This document shows positions 10,143 through 17,514 of a DNA stretch of 64,000 bases, piece after piece; position 1 is the stretch's first letter, and every line of letters begins with the position of its first letter. A program made the translations under genes and the position numbers. Origin of the DNA: Marinospirillum minutulum DSM 6287 (GTDB lineage Bacteria > Pseudomonadota > Gammaproteobacteria > Pseudomonadales > Halomonadaceae); NCBI RefSeq assembly GCF_000422325.1, contig NZ_AULO01000011.1, positions 186,001 to 250,000 on the forward strand. Direction: 5' to 3'. The notes beneath the pieces were generated by a model. The model was not told the DNA's origin. It was given only the letters and a program-made list of their open reading frames with translations, and made no database searches.

Positions 10143-10676
10143 ATGCGTCAGCTTATTTTAGGTGGTGTGCGTTCAGGCAAAAGTCGTTATGCAGAAAGCT
10201 TAGCTAAAGAAGTGGGTTTGCCAGTGAATTATATCGCTACGGCAAGGGCAGGTGATGATGAAATGAAGCAGCGCATTCAACAGCATCAAGCCTACCGACC
10301 TGCTAACTGGGTTACTTGGGAATTGGTTGATGCTGAACTGCCTAAACAGCTTGCCAAGCTTATGCAGCAACCTGGGGTAGTTTTGTTAGATTGTTTAACC
10401 CTTTGGCTTACGCAGTTACTGTGTGAAGCACCTTTAAATGAGGCTTTATTGCAAAAAGTAGATAGGGTGCTAGATGAGCTAGTGGAAGTAGTTGCCGCTG
10501 GTGGGCAGGCAGAGTTAATTCTGGTGGGTAATGAAACCGGTTTAGGCATTATGCCTATAGATGCTTTGTCACGGGCTTTTGGTGATAGAGCAGGGTTATT
10601 GCATCAGCGTTTGGCTGAGGTTTGTGAGCGAGTGGTGTTAACTGTGGCAGGCTTGCCATTAAGTGTTAAAAGCTAG
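10143..10676 (+). CDS. cobU: Adenosylcobinamide kinase / adenosylcobinamide-phosphate guanylyltransferase
   Basis: Bifunctional enzyme of the cobalamin nucleotide-loop pathway: phosphorylates adenosylcobinamide, then transfers GMP to give AdoCbi-GDP. The 177-aa protein has the P-loop GGVRSGKSR at the N-terminus and the RIQQHQAYRP segment holding the histidine that accepts GMP. ATG 10143 is preferred because AGGGG lies five bases upstream; the GTG at 10137 overlaps that ribosome-binding site. No other cob gene is adjacent. The presence of B12-dependent metH in the window fits the need for cobalamin, probably salvaged from cobinamide. Confidence 0.93.
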   Translation: MRQLILGGVRSGKSRYAESLAKEVGLPVNYIATARAGDDEMKQRIQQHQAYRPANWVTWELVDAELPKQLAKLMQQPGVVLLDCLTLWLTQLLCEAPLNEALLQKVDRVLDELVEVVAAGGQAELILVGNETGLGIMPIDALSRAFGDRAGLLHQRLAEVCERVVLTVAGLPLSVKS

Positions 10677-10680
10677 GCAT

Positions 10681-10705
10681 AAAAAAACCCTTGATGAATC
10701 AAGGG
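10681..10705 (-). terminator. Rho-independent terminator of tRNA-Ser
   Basis: Stem CCCTTGA/TCAAGGG (688-694 with 699-705 of the 10-kb block) with a 4-nt loop. On the minus strand a T run follows (plus-strand A tract 10681-10687). It sits 15 bp past the tRNA 3' end. Confidence 0.85.
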
Positions 10706-10719
10706 CTTACAAAATAAGT

Positions 10720-10809
10720 TGGTGGAGGGCCAGGGATTCGAACCCTGGGAGGGCTCACACCCTCGTCGGTTTTCAAGACCGGTGCTTTCGACCACTCAGC
10801 CAACCCTCC
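10720..10809 (-). tRNA. tRNA-Ser (anticodon UGA)
   Basis: Ninety-base class II tRNA on the minus strand. The acceptor strands GGAGGGT and GCCCTCC pair, the discriminator A and the CCA end are encoded, and the T arm contains GGTTCGAATCC. The anticodon loop CTTGAAA shows anticodon TGA at 10775-10773. A long variable arm of the serine type (GAGGGTGTGAGCCCTC region) is present. Promoter and terminator are both visible, so it is a single-gene transcript. Confidence 0.97.
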
Positions 10810-10821
10810 AACACGGGGCGT

Positions 10822-10849
10822 ATATTACCACTAGATTTCTTTGCGTCAA
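10822..10849 (-). promoter_or_regulatory. Sigma-70 promoter of tRNA-Ser
   Basis: On the minus strand: -35 TTGACG (10849-10844), a 16-bp spacer, -10 TAATAT (10827-10822), followed by a GC-rich discriminator (ACGCCCC) as expected for a stable-RNA promoter under stringent control. Confidence 0.8.
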
Positions 10850-10873
10850 GGCTTTTTATTTATTATTCACTAT

Positions 10874-12211
10874 TTACCTATTTTCTAGTTGAATCAAAGG
10901 GATATCAATTGCATCCATTAGCCTTGGTGCTGCGGAAAGATCATAAATTTCGCCGTCTTTTGCTGACCTAGAATTAATATCTAAACTTTTGGCAAATTCA
11001 CAATGCGCATCTTGGTGATAATCCTCGCCGTGCATGGCTAATAGGTGTTTGGGGCGTAACCATTCGTATAACTGACGTATTTCATCCTGTGCTGGGTGGC
11101 CTGAAGCATGAATTAAGCCATCTTCATCCGTTAATAGTTGAATGTTACGTGCGGCTAGCTGTTCTGTTAGGCGTTCAACGGCTTCTTCATTGCCAGGAAT
11201 GGTTTTAGAAGAAAAAATAACCTGGTCACCTGCTTCTAGTTCTAGGAACTGATGCTTGCCTTCTGCCAGCCTAGCCAGTGCTGCTTTGGGTTCGCCTTGG
11301 CTGCCCGTACAAATAATTAACTGTTCATGGCGTGGTAGGTAGCCTAGCTCTTGTGCGGGCACTAATTCTGGGAAGTCATTCAGGTAATTGAGTTTTTTAC
11401 CTATGCCATGAATTCGCTGCATACTTCTACCTAAAAGGGTGACTTGCCGCTTAGTTAACTGTGCAATTTTACCTAGGCTATAAATACGTGCCAAATTACT
11501 AGCAAAGCAGGTGACCAATACGCGATTAGGTAAGGGTCGAATCATTTCTAATAAACCTTTTTGTACACAGGTTTCTGATGCGCTGTGCCCAGCTAAAGGT
11601 GCATTGGTTGAGTCGCCAATAATAATGTCTATACCTTGCTTACCTATAGCCTGTAAGCGATTGATTGCCGTTGTTTTACCTAAAACGGGAGCAGGGTCTA
11701 GTTTCCAATCCCCAGTATGGTAGAGGCTTCGTCCGTTGACTTGAATAAACAACCCATTGGCTTCGGGTATTGAGTGGGTTACAGGAATCCACTCCACCTT
11801 AAAAGGACCAAACTCATAACTTTTAAGTGGTTCTATAGTATGCAGCTGGCTAAGCAAGCGCTTGTCTTTTATGCGAGAAGCTATTAGCTCTAGGGCAAAG
11901 GGTGCTGAGTAAACAGGGCATTTAAGTTTTTTCCAAAGATGCGGTAAAGCACCTATATGGTCTTCATGCCCGTGGGTAATCAATATGGCTTGTATTTTTA
12001 TACCGTTATCTTTTGCAGCTTGTAGGTCAGGAATCAAAACCTGTGGGTCACCACTGGGGTTGTTAATAAAGCCTTGGCCGCAGTCAACGGCTATCCAATA
12101 ACCTTCGCTACCATACAAATAAAAGTTGGCTCCTATTTCACCTGCTCCACCTAGGGGCATAAAAAACGGGCCTTTTCCTTGTTTGATTAGTGATTTTACT
12201 GTGTTTAACAC
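10874..12211 (-). CDS. RNase J-like metallo-beta-lactamase-fold hydrolase
   Basis: Metal-dependent hydrolase of the RNase J/beta-CASP group, probably acting on RNA. Visible motifs are GGAGEIGANFYLYG at residues about 20-33, the metal site THGHEDHIGA (HxHxDH), HTGDWKLDP, GDSTNA, and the beta-CASP part with TGSQGEP and SGHP. At 445 aa it has the core but lacks the C-terminal domain of the roughly 555-aa Bacillus RNase J1. The start is GTG with AGGA six bases upstream. It is divergent from umuC, and the LexA box lies 62 bp in front of it. Exact substrate and whether it is a true RNase are not shown by sequence alone. Confidence 0.8.
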   Translation of the reverse strand: MLNTVKSLIKQGKGPFFMPLGGAGEIGANFYLYGSEGYWIAVDCGQGFINNPSGDPQVLIPDLQAAKDNGIKIQAILITHGHEDHIGALPHLWKKLKCPVYSAPFALELIASRIKDKRLLSQLHTIEPLKSYEFGPFKVEWIPVTHSIPEANGLFIQVNGRSLYHTGDWKLDPAPVLGKTTAINRLQAIGKQGIDIIIGDSTNAPLAGHSASETCVQKGLLEMIRPLPNRVLVTCFASNLARIYSLGKIAQLTKRQVTLLGRSMQRIHGIGKKLNYLNDFPELVPAQELGYLPRHEQLIICTGSQGEPKAALARLAEGKHQFLELEAGDQVIFSSKTIPGNEEAVERLTEQLAARNIQLLTDEDGLIHASGHPAQDEIRQLYEWLRPKHLLAMHGEDYHQDAHCEFAKSLDINSRSAKDGEIYDLSAAPRLMDAIDIPLIQLENR

Positions 12212-12272
12212 TATTGATCCTAAAAAGTTGATAGTAAGTTTTTACTAAAAATAAGCTGTATATAAACCTATA

Positions 12273-12288
12273 CTGTGCAAATAAACAG
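12273..12288. promoter_or_regulatory. LexA-binding SOS box upstream of umuC
   Basis: CTGTGCAAATAAACAG has the CTG-N10-CAG form of the gammaproteobacterial LexA operator, with TA and TT flanks. It ends 13 bp before the umuC start, a repressing position. A one-sided half-site (CTGTATATAA) lies just upstream at 12256. Confidence 0.85.
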
Positions 12289-12301
12289 TTATGAGGTTTT
12301 T

Positions 12302-13645
12302 ATGATGATGACAGCAGAGTACGTTACTAGCCTCTCGATTAGAAGAGGTACAGCCGACCGTAAGTGGGTAGCTTTGGTTGATGTTAACAATTTTTATGTT
12401 AGCTGCGAGCGAGCTTTTGCTCCCAGATTAATAGGTCGGCCAGTTGCCGTACTTTCTAATAATGATGGTTGTGTTATCGCTAGAAGTGATGAATTAAAAG
12501 CTTTGGGTGTGGAAATGGGCACACCAACCTATAAACTTAACCACCTTGTAAGGCGTTACCGTGCTGTTCTTATGAGTTCTAACTATGCGCTTTATGCTGA
12601 TATGAGTCGTCGCTTTAATGATGTGTTAGGGCGCTTTTCAGATGAGGTAGAGTCTTATTCTATTGATGAATCTTTTGTTGCTATGCCCGGTTTTTTTACA
12701 GCCACCTTGCGTGAGTTAGGGCAAGCAATTGAGCAGTCAGTAGCTAAAGAAGTGCATTTGCCGGTTGGGGTAGGCATTGCACCTAACCGCACGCTAGCCA
12801 AGTTGGCTAATCGGTTTGCAAAAAAACAACCTGAAGGGCAGCGGGTGTGTTTATTAGAACCAGACTCAGAAGAAACAGTTAACTTATTAAAAACTACTGC
12901 TATAGGTGATGTGTGGGGCATTGGTGCTAGGTTGTCTGAGCGCCTACAGGCATTGGGTATTCATAATGCTTGGCAATTGCGTGAATGTTCAGAAAACCTA
13001 ATTAAAAAACGCTTTTCTGTGAACTTGCAGCGCACGCAATTAGAGTTGCGTGGTATTAGTTGCCAGCCTGCTACCCAACAGGCTAAGTCACGTAAACAAC
13101 TGGTTGTGTCTCGTTCTTTTGGTCAGGCAAGCGATGAAATGTTAGATGTAGCTGAAGCTATACGTAGTCATGTTAATCGTGCGGCAGAAAGACTAAGAAA
13201 GCAAAAAAGTGTAGCTAAGGCTATGACGGTGTTTATTAGAACCAACCCGTTTAACCAAGATAAACCACAGCATAGTGATTCACTAGTCTGGGTGTTTGAT
13301 GAGCCAACTTCGGATACTTCTGAAATGCTTCATGCAGCGCAAAGGCTTTTAAGGCGAATATGGCGCAAGGGTTATTATTATCAGAAAGCTGGGGTGCAGC
13401 TAATGGATTTAACTGATCAATCGTCTGCCCAGTTGCCCTTATTAGACCAACCAAAGCTTGCAGAGCAGCGTGTTAGAAATCAGCGTTTGATGGATGTAAT
13501 GGATAGTATCAACCAACAGCAGGGGCGTGAAACTTTAGTGTTGGGTGCTAGTCGTAAGGTTGCTGCTTGGCATACTAAGCAAACAGCCTGTTCACCGGCT
13601 TATACAACTTCCTGGACTGATTTACCTAGGGTTGCTGCACGATGA
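12302..13645 (+). CDS. umuC: Y-family DNA polymerase V catalytic subunit UmuC
   Basis: Translesion DNA polymerase. The N-terminal catalytic core has LVDVNNFYVSCERAF (first metal Asp) and YSIDESFVAM (Asp-Glu pair); then a helix-hairpin-helix region (IGDVWGIGARLSERL) and a little-finger domain with SRSFGQA. The 447-aa length is slightly above the typical 420-430. The chosen ATG follows GAGG by five bases; an upstream GTG at 12275 lies inside the LexA box and is rejected. No umuD is adjacent, although activity of Pol V normally needs processed UmuD; umuD may be elsewhere. SOS regulation is supported by the operator. Confidence 0.92.
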   Translation: MMMTAEYVTSLSIRRGTADRKWVALVDVNNFYVSCERAFAPRLIGRPVAVLSNNDGCVIARSDELKALGVEMGTPTYKLNHLVRRYRAVLMSSNYALYADMSRRFNDVLGRFSDEVESYSIDESFVAMPGFFTATLRELGQAIEQSVAKEVHLPVGVGIAPNRTLAKLANRFAKKQPEGQRVCLLEPDSEETVNLLKTTAIGDVWGIGARLSERLQALGIHNAWQLRECSENLIKKRFSVNLQRTQLELRGISCQPATQQAKSRKQLVVSRSFGQASDEMLDVAEAIRSHVNRAAERLRKQKSVAKAMTVFIRTNPFNQDKPQHSDSLVWVFDEPTSDTSEMLHAAQRLLRRIWRKGYYYQKAGVQLMDLTDQSSAQLPLLDQPKLAEQRVRNQRLMDVMDSINQQQGRETLVLGASRKVAAWHTKQTACSPAYTTSWTDLPRVAAR

Positions 13646-13661
13646 ACAGACGCTAGGTTAT

Positions 13662-13841
13662 TTAGGCCGACTTTTTGATTGCACAGGTGGCGGCTGATTG
13701 ACTTGAGGATGAGGCGCTTTCCATAGCAGTGTTAGTAGAAATTACAGCCTTTTCTTGAGTATTGGTTTTTTCAGTGTCTGCTATGCTGCTGATTGCGACA
13801 CAAAAACCACCGGCTGTTGCTACATAACCTTTATTAGACAT
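13662..13841 (-). CDS. Small protein of unknown function (59 aa)
   Basis: I do not recognise this protein. Starting at MSNKGYVATAGGFC, it has a strong AGGAG six bases before the ATG, which argues that it is translated. It has a Gly/Ala-rich N-terminus, two cysteines (about residues 14 and 53), and a Ser/Thr/Ala-rich C-terminal half ending in KKSA. No transmembrane helix or signal peptide is evident. It sits tail-to-tail with umuC (17 bp between stops) and has its own upstream space of over 100 bp. It could be a precursor peptide or a small regulatory protein; nothing in the sequence decides. Confidence 0.55.
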   Translation of the reverse strand: MSNKGYVATAGGFCVAISSIADTEKTNTQEKAVISTNTAMESASSSSQSAATCAIKKSA

Positions 13842-14009
13842 AGTTGTCTCCTGCTCTTCGTAAGGTTGAGGAAAGGAGCGGTAAGCGAGTACCACTGATG
13901 TGTGTTTTTAGGTTCGGAAAAGACAATAACTGCTTTTTTATGTAAAGGAAAGCCTTTTTTTGTGCATTGCACAAAAGGTCTAATAGAAATCAATTGTCTG
14001 CTTTTAGCT

Positions 14010-14846
14010 TCAAATGAGTTCTTCTAGCAGAAATTTGCCCTGAGTTCCTTGTATTAGCAACGCATTAAGTTCAGGTAGCAGGCTCTTAAAATCTGTAGCT
14101 AGGGAGTAGGGTGGATTGATGATTAACATGCCGCTACCCGTCATGCCCTGGCCACTGGTTAAGGGTAAAGGTGAGTGTTCAATTTTTAATAGGTTAGGTA
14201 GGCCTGCTTTTTGAAAGCGCTTTATCCAAGCATTGGTTGTTTGAGCTTGGAGTACAGGATACCAAATAGCATAGGTTCCTGTGGCAAAACGCTCTAAGCC
14301 ATTTTTGACAGCTTTTATAAGAAGATTGTAGTCGGTTTTAACTTCATAAGAAGGGTCAATAAATATTAAGCCACGCCTTTCTTTGGGTGGCAGTTGTGCT
14401 TTTAAAGCAGCAAAACCATCACTCGCTTCTACCCTGACGCGTTTATCTTGATGGAAGGTGTTGCTTAGTAGTTGGTAATCTTTGGGGTGTAATTCATGCA
14501 GGGCAAGTCTATCTGTTGGGCGCATTAATTTAGCTGCAATAGCGGGTGAACCAGGATAAAAGTCTAAACGCTCTGCTGTATTAAAGCTGCTAATCAATGC
14601 TTTGAATTCTTTTAAAAATGGATGCTTGGGATCGGCTGCAAATAAGCGAGCAATGCCTTCTCTATACTCTGCTGTTTTCTCAGCTTCTGGGGAGTGAAGT
14701 GAATAAAACCCTGCACCTGCATGAGTATCTAGGTAAAAGTAGGGTTTGTCTTTACGGTTTAAATAGTTAAGTAGGTAGACTTGGGTAAGGTGTTTAAGCA
14801 GGTCGGCAAAGTTGCCAGCGTGGAAGCTGTGACGGTAGCTAAGCAT
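14010..14846 (-). CDS. rlmJ: 23S rRNA (adenine(2030)-N6)-methyltransferase
   Basis: SAM-dependent methyltransferase that modifies A2030 of 23S rRNA. The N-terminus MLSYRHSFHAGNFADLLKH is the family signature; DTHAGAGFYSL (residues about 40-50) is the SAM-binding loop and FIDPSYE is the catalytic DPxY-type motif. The 278-aa length matches E. coli RlmJ (280 aa). It is a single gene. Widely conserved in gammaproteobacteria. Confidence 0.95.
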   Translation of the reverse strand: MLSYRHSFHAGNFADLLKHLTQVYLLNYLNRKDKPYFYLDTHAGAGFYSLHSPEAEKTAEYREGIARLFAADPKHPFLKEFKALISSFNTAERLDFYPGSPAIAAKLMRPTDRLALHELHPKDYQLLSNTFHQDKRVRVEASDGFAALKAQLPPKERRGLIFIDPSYEVKTDYNLLIKAVKNGLERFATGTYAIWYPVLQAQTTNAWIKRFQKAGLPNLLKIEHSPLPLTSGQGMTGSGMLIINPPYSLATDFKSLLPELNALLIQGTQGKFLLEELI

Positions 14847-14897
14847 TACTAGGTATCCAAAAAGTTTAGGGGTGCAAATTTCTGTGCCTAGAATAGC

Positions 14898-14919
14898 AAA
14901 AAAGCCGCACTTGGCGGCT
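14898..14919 (-). terminator. Rho-independent terminator of grxA
   Basis: Stem AGCCGC/GCGGCT with a 5-nt loop. On the minus strand it is followed by six T. It lies 25 bp after the grxA stop; a shorter T-rich stretch on the plus side may give weak bidirectional action. Confidence 0.75.
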
Positions 14920-14944
14920 CTTTTGTTACTTTAGCTGCTAGGCG

Positions 14945-15199
14945 TTAAATCCAGCCTTGGCTTTTAGCGTGGGCTTCCATTTCTGTGTAGCCGCCTATGT
15001 GGGTTTTATCAAAGAAAACTTGTGGAACGGTATTTACCGGCTTGCCAATGGTTTTTTCCATGTCTTCTTGTGTAATGCCTTCGGCATGAATATCAATATA
15101 ACGGTGCGTTGCGCCTTGAGAGGCTTCTAGCTTTTCTGCTAGCTCTACGGCTCTTACACAGAAGGGGCAACCAGGACGACCAAAAATTACAATGTGCAT
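14945..15199 (-). CDS. grxA: Glutaredoxin 1-type thiol reductase
   Basis: Small glutathione-dependent disulfide reductase, for example for ribonucleotide reductase. The 84-aa protein starts at MHIVIFGRPGCPFC (ATG 15199, GAGGTG five bases upstream); the 27 upstream codons of open frame are non-coding. The active site is CPFC (residues 11-14) and the cis-proline region is NTVPQVFFD, with GGYTEME binding glutathione. Length agrees with E. coli GrxA (85 aa). Glutathione reductase (gor) lies 6 kb away and would supply reduced glutathione. Confidence 0.93.
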   Translation of the reverse strand: MHIVIFGRPGCPFCVRAVELAEKLEASQGATHRYIDIHAEGITQEDMEKTIGKPVNTVPQVFFDKTHIGGYTEMEAHAKSQGWI

Positions 15200-15340
15200 T
15201 TTTTCACCTCGAAAATAGAGTGGGTAACTATTACTGAATTCATACTTAGTATTTTCGCCTAGTATTCTATCTAATTCCAATCTAAAAAAACTAATCGATT
15301 GATTAGAACTTTATATCTCTTATTTTCGATGCGGGTTTCT

Positions 15341-15466
15341 AATAACGAAACACCCCGCTTTGAGAGCGGGGCGTAGACAGCAGATCTCGTGAATCTGTGA
15401 CTTCTCAACTGCTATTGAGATTCTTGCCTGTTGAGCTGCTGGACTCCTTGTCCTAACGCTCGGCAC
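15341..15466 (-). ncRNA. Candidate small RNA (Gac/Rsm-type?) with own terminator
   Basis: The 350-bp gap between grxA and hyi has no credible protein gene. On the minus strand it contains four successive hairpins: GGAC-AAGGA-GTCC (15453-15441), a loop closed by CTCAAC/GTTGAG (15435-15430 with 15409-15404), CAGAT/ATCTG (15396-15381), and a GC-rich terminator CCCCGC/GCGGGG (15371-15353) followed by TGTTTCGTTATT. The first hairpin places GGA in its loop as CsrA/RsmA targets do. Length (about 126 nt) and a GacA-box-like palindrome upstream recall RsmY/RsmZ. Only two GGA triplets are present, fewer than usual, so the class is uncertain. The 5' end is inferred from the -10-like TAGTAT at 15477-15472. 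Confidence 0.5.
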
Positions 15467-15502
15467 CTATACTAGCGATACAAAAATACTGGGTATAGGT
15501 GC
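15463..15502. repeat. Perfect 10-bp inverted repeat over the candidate sRNA promoter
   Basis: GCACCTATAC (15463-15472) and GTATAGGTGC (15493-15502) are exact inverted copies separated by 20 bp. They bracket the presumed promoter of the minus-strand RNA, so they may be operator half-sites. Confidence 0.7.
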
Positions 15503-15518
15503 ATTTGACTTAGGCTCT

Positions 15519-15536
15519 TGTAGGAGATTGCGTACA
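15519..15536. promoter_or_regulatory. GacA/LetA-box-like palindrome upstream of candidate sRNA
   Basis: Minus-strand TGTACGCAATCTCCTACA matches 12 of 14 defined positions of the Pseudomonas GacA upstream element (TGTAAG-NNATNN-CTTACA); the two mismatches are symmetric. Its centre is about 60 bp upstream of the presumed RNA start. Confidence 0.5.
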
Positions 15537-15549
15537 AAACCCTATTTGT

Positions 15550-16326
15550 TTAACGGGTATTGCATAAGTAGGTTAGCCAATCGTATTTATCGCTAGCTAA
15601 AGAAGGGAACTCTGCTGCCAGCCAGCCTTGATACCCTTGTTGGTTCAGCAAATTAAAAATAGCTTTAAAATCTAGCTTTCCACTGCCAGGGTGGCTGCGT
15701 TCTGGATAGTCTGCAAATTGTATATGGGCAATCTTGCTGCTGTATTGCCTAATTAAAGGAATTAAATCTTCTTCCATTTTTGCTGCATGGTATAAGTCGA
15801 GCTGTAGGCCAAAATTAGGTTGAGCCACTTTTTTTGCTAGCTGATTCCAGTCGGCAACGCTTGGCGTTAAGTAATTTGCTTGATCTAAGTTATTGATTGG
15901 CTCACAGGTTACAGTTAAGGGAAAATCAGCCAAAGCTTCACAGGTCTGAATAAGGTTGCTTGCTAATTGGTTTAAGCAGGCTTGTTGGCTAAAAGTTGCT
16001 ACCTTTCTACCTGCTAAAACATTTACAACATTAGGTTGCAGCTTTTCTATATAAGGCAAGCTTAATTCTAGTGCTTGGGTAAATTCAGCTTGGCGTTTTG
16101 GGTGGCAGGCAAGTCCATCACCCCCTTGCATAAAGTCGCCCGCTGGCAGGTTTAATAAAATAAGTGGTAGTTCAGCTTCTTCGAGCAACCCTTGCCAAGC
16201 TTCAACTGGGAGTTCATAAGGAAACTGCACTTCTATTCCTTGAAAACCCAGTTCAGCCGCTTTTTTAGGGCGTTCATGTAGGGGTAAATCTTTAAACATT
16301 AGGCTGATATTGGCTGCAATTTGCAT
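15550..16326 (-). CDS. hyi: Hydroxypyruvate isomerase family TIM-barrel protein
   Basis: Sugar-phosphate-isomerase-like TIM barrel, probably interconverting hydroxypyruvate and tartronate semialdehyde (or a related 2-oxo-tetronate). The 258-aa length fits Hyi/OtnI. Candidate metal ligands and acid/base residues lie in TCEPINN, LQLDLYHA, HIQFADYPERSHPGSG and AAEFPS, the family pattern. It starts 4 bp after the alr stop and is therefore translationally linked to it. No glyoxylate carboligase or tartronate semialdehyde reductase gene is nearby, so the pathway role is uncertain. Confidence 0.82.
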   Translation of the reverse strand: MQIAANISLMFKDLPLHERPKKAAELGFQGIEVQFPYELPVEAWQGLLEEAELPLILLNLPAGDFMQGGDGLACHPKRQAEFTQALELSLPYIEKLQPNVVNVLAGRKVATFSQQACLNQLASNLIQTCEALADFPLTVTCEPINNLDQANYLTPSVADWNQLAKKVAQPNFGLQLDLYHAAKMEEDLIPLIRQYSSKIAHIQFADYPERSHPGSGKLDFKAIFNLLNQQGYQGWLAAEFPSLASDKYDWLTYLCNTR

Positions 16327-16330
16327 GGTT

Positions 16331-17446
16331 TTATTCTTTAACTTGGGTTAAATCATTAATGTACTGGCGTTTTACACGAGGTAAAAGGCAGGTAAGAAGG
16401 GTGTAGCTGATGGTGTCACAATAGCCTGCTACTTCATTTACCGATAAGTTTTCTCCCCAAAGAATAACCTCATCGCCTACTTGAGCGCTCGGATTATTGG
16501 TTAGGTCGACCATGAGCATATCCATAGAAACGCGCCCAGCAAGGTGGCATTTTATACCGTTAACTAATAAGGGGGTGCCATCCTTAGCTTGCCTTGGGTA
16601 ACCATCACCATAACCACAGGCAACCACACCTATTTTGGTGGGTTTTTTAGTTGTGAAACGTGCACCGTAACCGACACTTTCGCCTGCAGGTAGGTCTCTA
16701 ACACTGATCAGTTGGCTTTTTAGAGTCATAACGGTTTTGAGTTGGTCGCCTAAGTTATGCCCAGCTGCAAAGGGTGACGCGCCGTAAAGCATGATGCCGG
16801 GGCGTAAATAACCTTCTTGTGCTGCGGGCCAACCTAAGGTTGCTGGTGAGTTAGCAATACTAATAGGGCAGTTAAGCTGTTGCTGTAAACTTTTTAGCTG
16901 TTCTAACTGTTTGGGCGTTGCTTGGTTGGTTAAATCATCGGCACAAGCAAAATGACTGGTTAAGGTTATTAGGTTAATGGCAGTTAAGCTATTTAGTTGC
17001 TTATAAGCATGGGCGGCCTGCTCTAGCGGGAAACCTAAGCGGTGCATACCCGTGTCTACTTTTAACCAGACATTTAAACTAGCAGCGGGTAGTTTATGTT
17101 TTGCTAGGTAGTTGGTTAGCTCATCTAGTTGCCACTGGCTATGAATCAGCGGTTGATAGCTTCTGGCAAAAATAATGGGCAGTTCGCTAGCATCAAAAAA
17201 ACCTTCTAGCAGGGTAATAGGTTGGGTAATTCCTGCAGCTACTAACGCTTCTGCCTCTTCTATACTGGCGACAGCAAAAGCAGGGGCAAGGTCTGCTAAA
17301 TTAAGTGCAACTTTAACGGCACCATGACCATAAGCATCAGCTTTTACAACGGCTAAGGCAGAAGCGGTTGCAGATTGACTAAGTGCCAGTTGATAATTGT
17401 GTCTTAATGCAGCTAGATTGATTTCTGCAACTAGGGGGCGAGCCAT
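16331..17446 (-). CDS. alr: Alanine racemase
   Basis: PLP enzyme making D-alanine for peptidoglycan. The start MARPLVAEINLAAL at 17446 follows GGAG by six bases; four more upstream codons are open but not supported. The PLP lysine lies in VVKADAYGHGA (residues about 32-42), and the C-terminal domain carries GYGARFTTKKPT, GYGDGYPR and GRVSMDM. The 371-aa length is normal. First gene of an alr-hyi pair. Confidence 0.95.
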   Translation of the reverse strand: MARPLVAEINLAALRHNYQLALSQSATASALAVVKADAYGHGAVKVALNLADLAPAFAVASIEEAEALVAAGITQPITLLEGFFDASELPIIFARSYQPLIHSQWQLDELTNYLAKHKLPAASLNVWLKVDTGMHRLGFPLEQAAHAYKQLNSLTAINLITLTSHFACADDLTNQATPKQLEQLKSLQQQLNCPISIANSPATLGWPAAQEGYLRPGIMLYGASPFAAGHNLGDQLKTVMTLKSQLISVRDLPAGESVGYGARFTTKKPTKIGVVACGYGDGYPRQAKDGTPLLVNGIKCHLAGRVSMDMLMVDLTNNPSAQVGDEVILWGENLSVNEVAGYCDTISYTLLTCLLPRVKRQYINDLTQVKE

Positions 17447-17514
17447 GCCTAACTCCAAATAGTTGGATTTTAGAGAATTTATTGAATGTTAACGAATATT
17501 TTGAATGTCTGCTC

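Noticed and set aside
10663-10971. Plus-strand open frame of 102 codons with RDSNPGRAHT-like text
   Set aside because: It is the translated antisense of tRNA-Ser and its terminator, a well-known artefact.
15284-15306. AT-rich hairpin followed by T run on the minus strand, possible second terminator giving a 6S-length RNA
   Set aside because: The stem is only six weak pairs, and the 5' and 3' ends of the longer RNA do not pair as in 6S RNA; the GC-rich stem at 15353-15371 is the better end.
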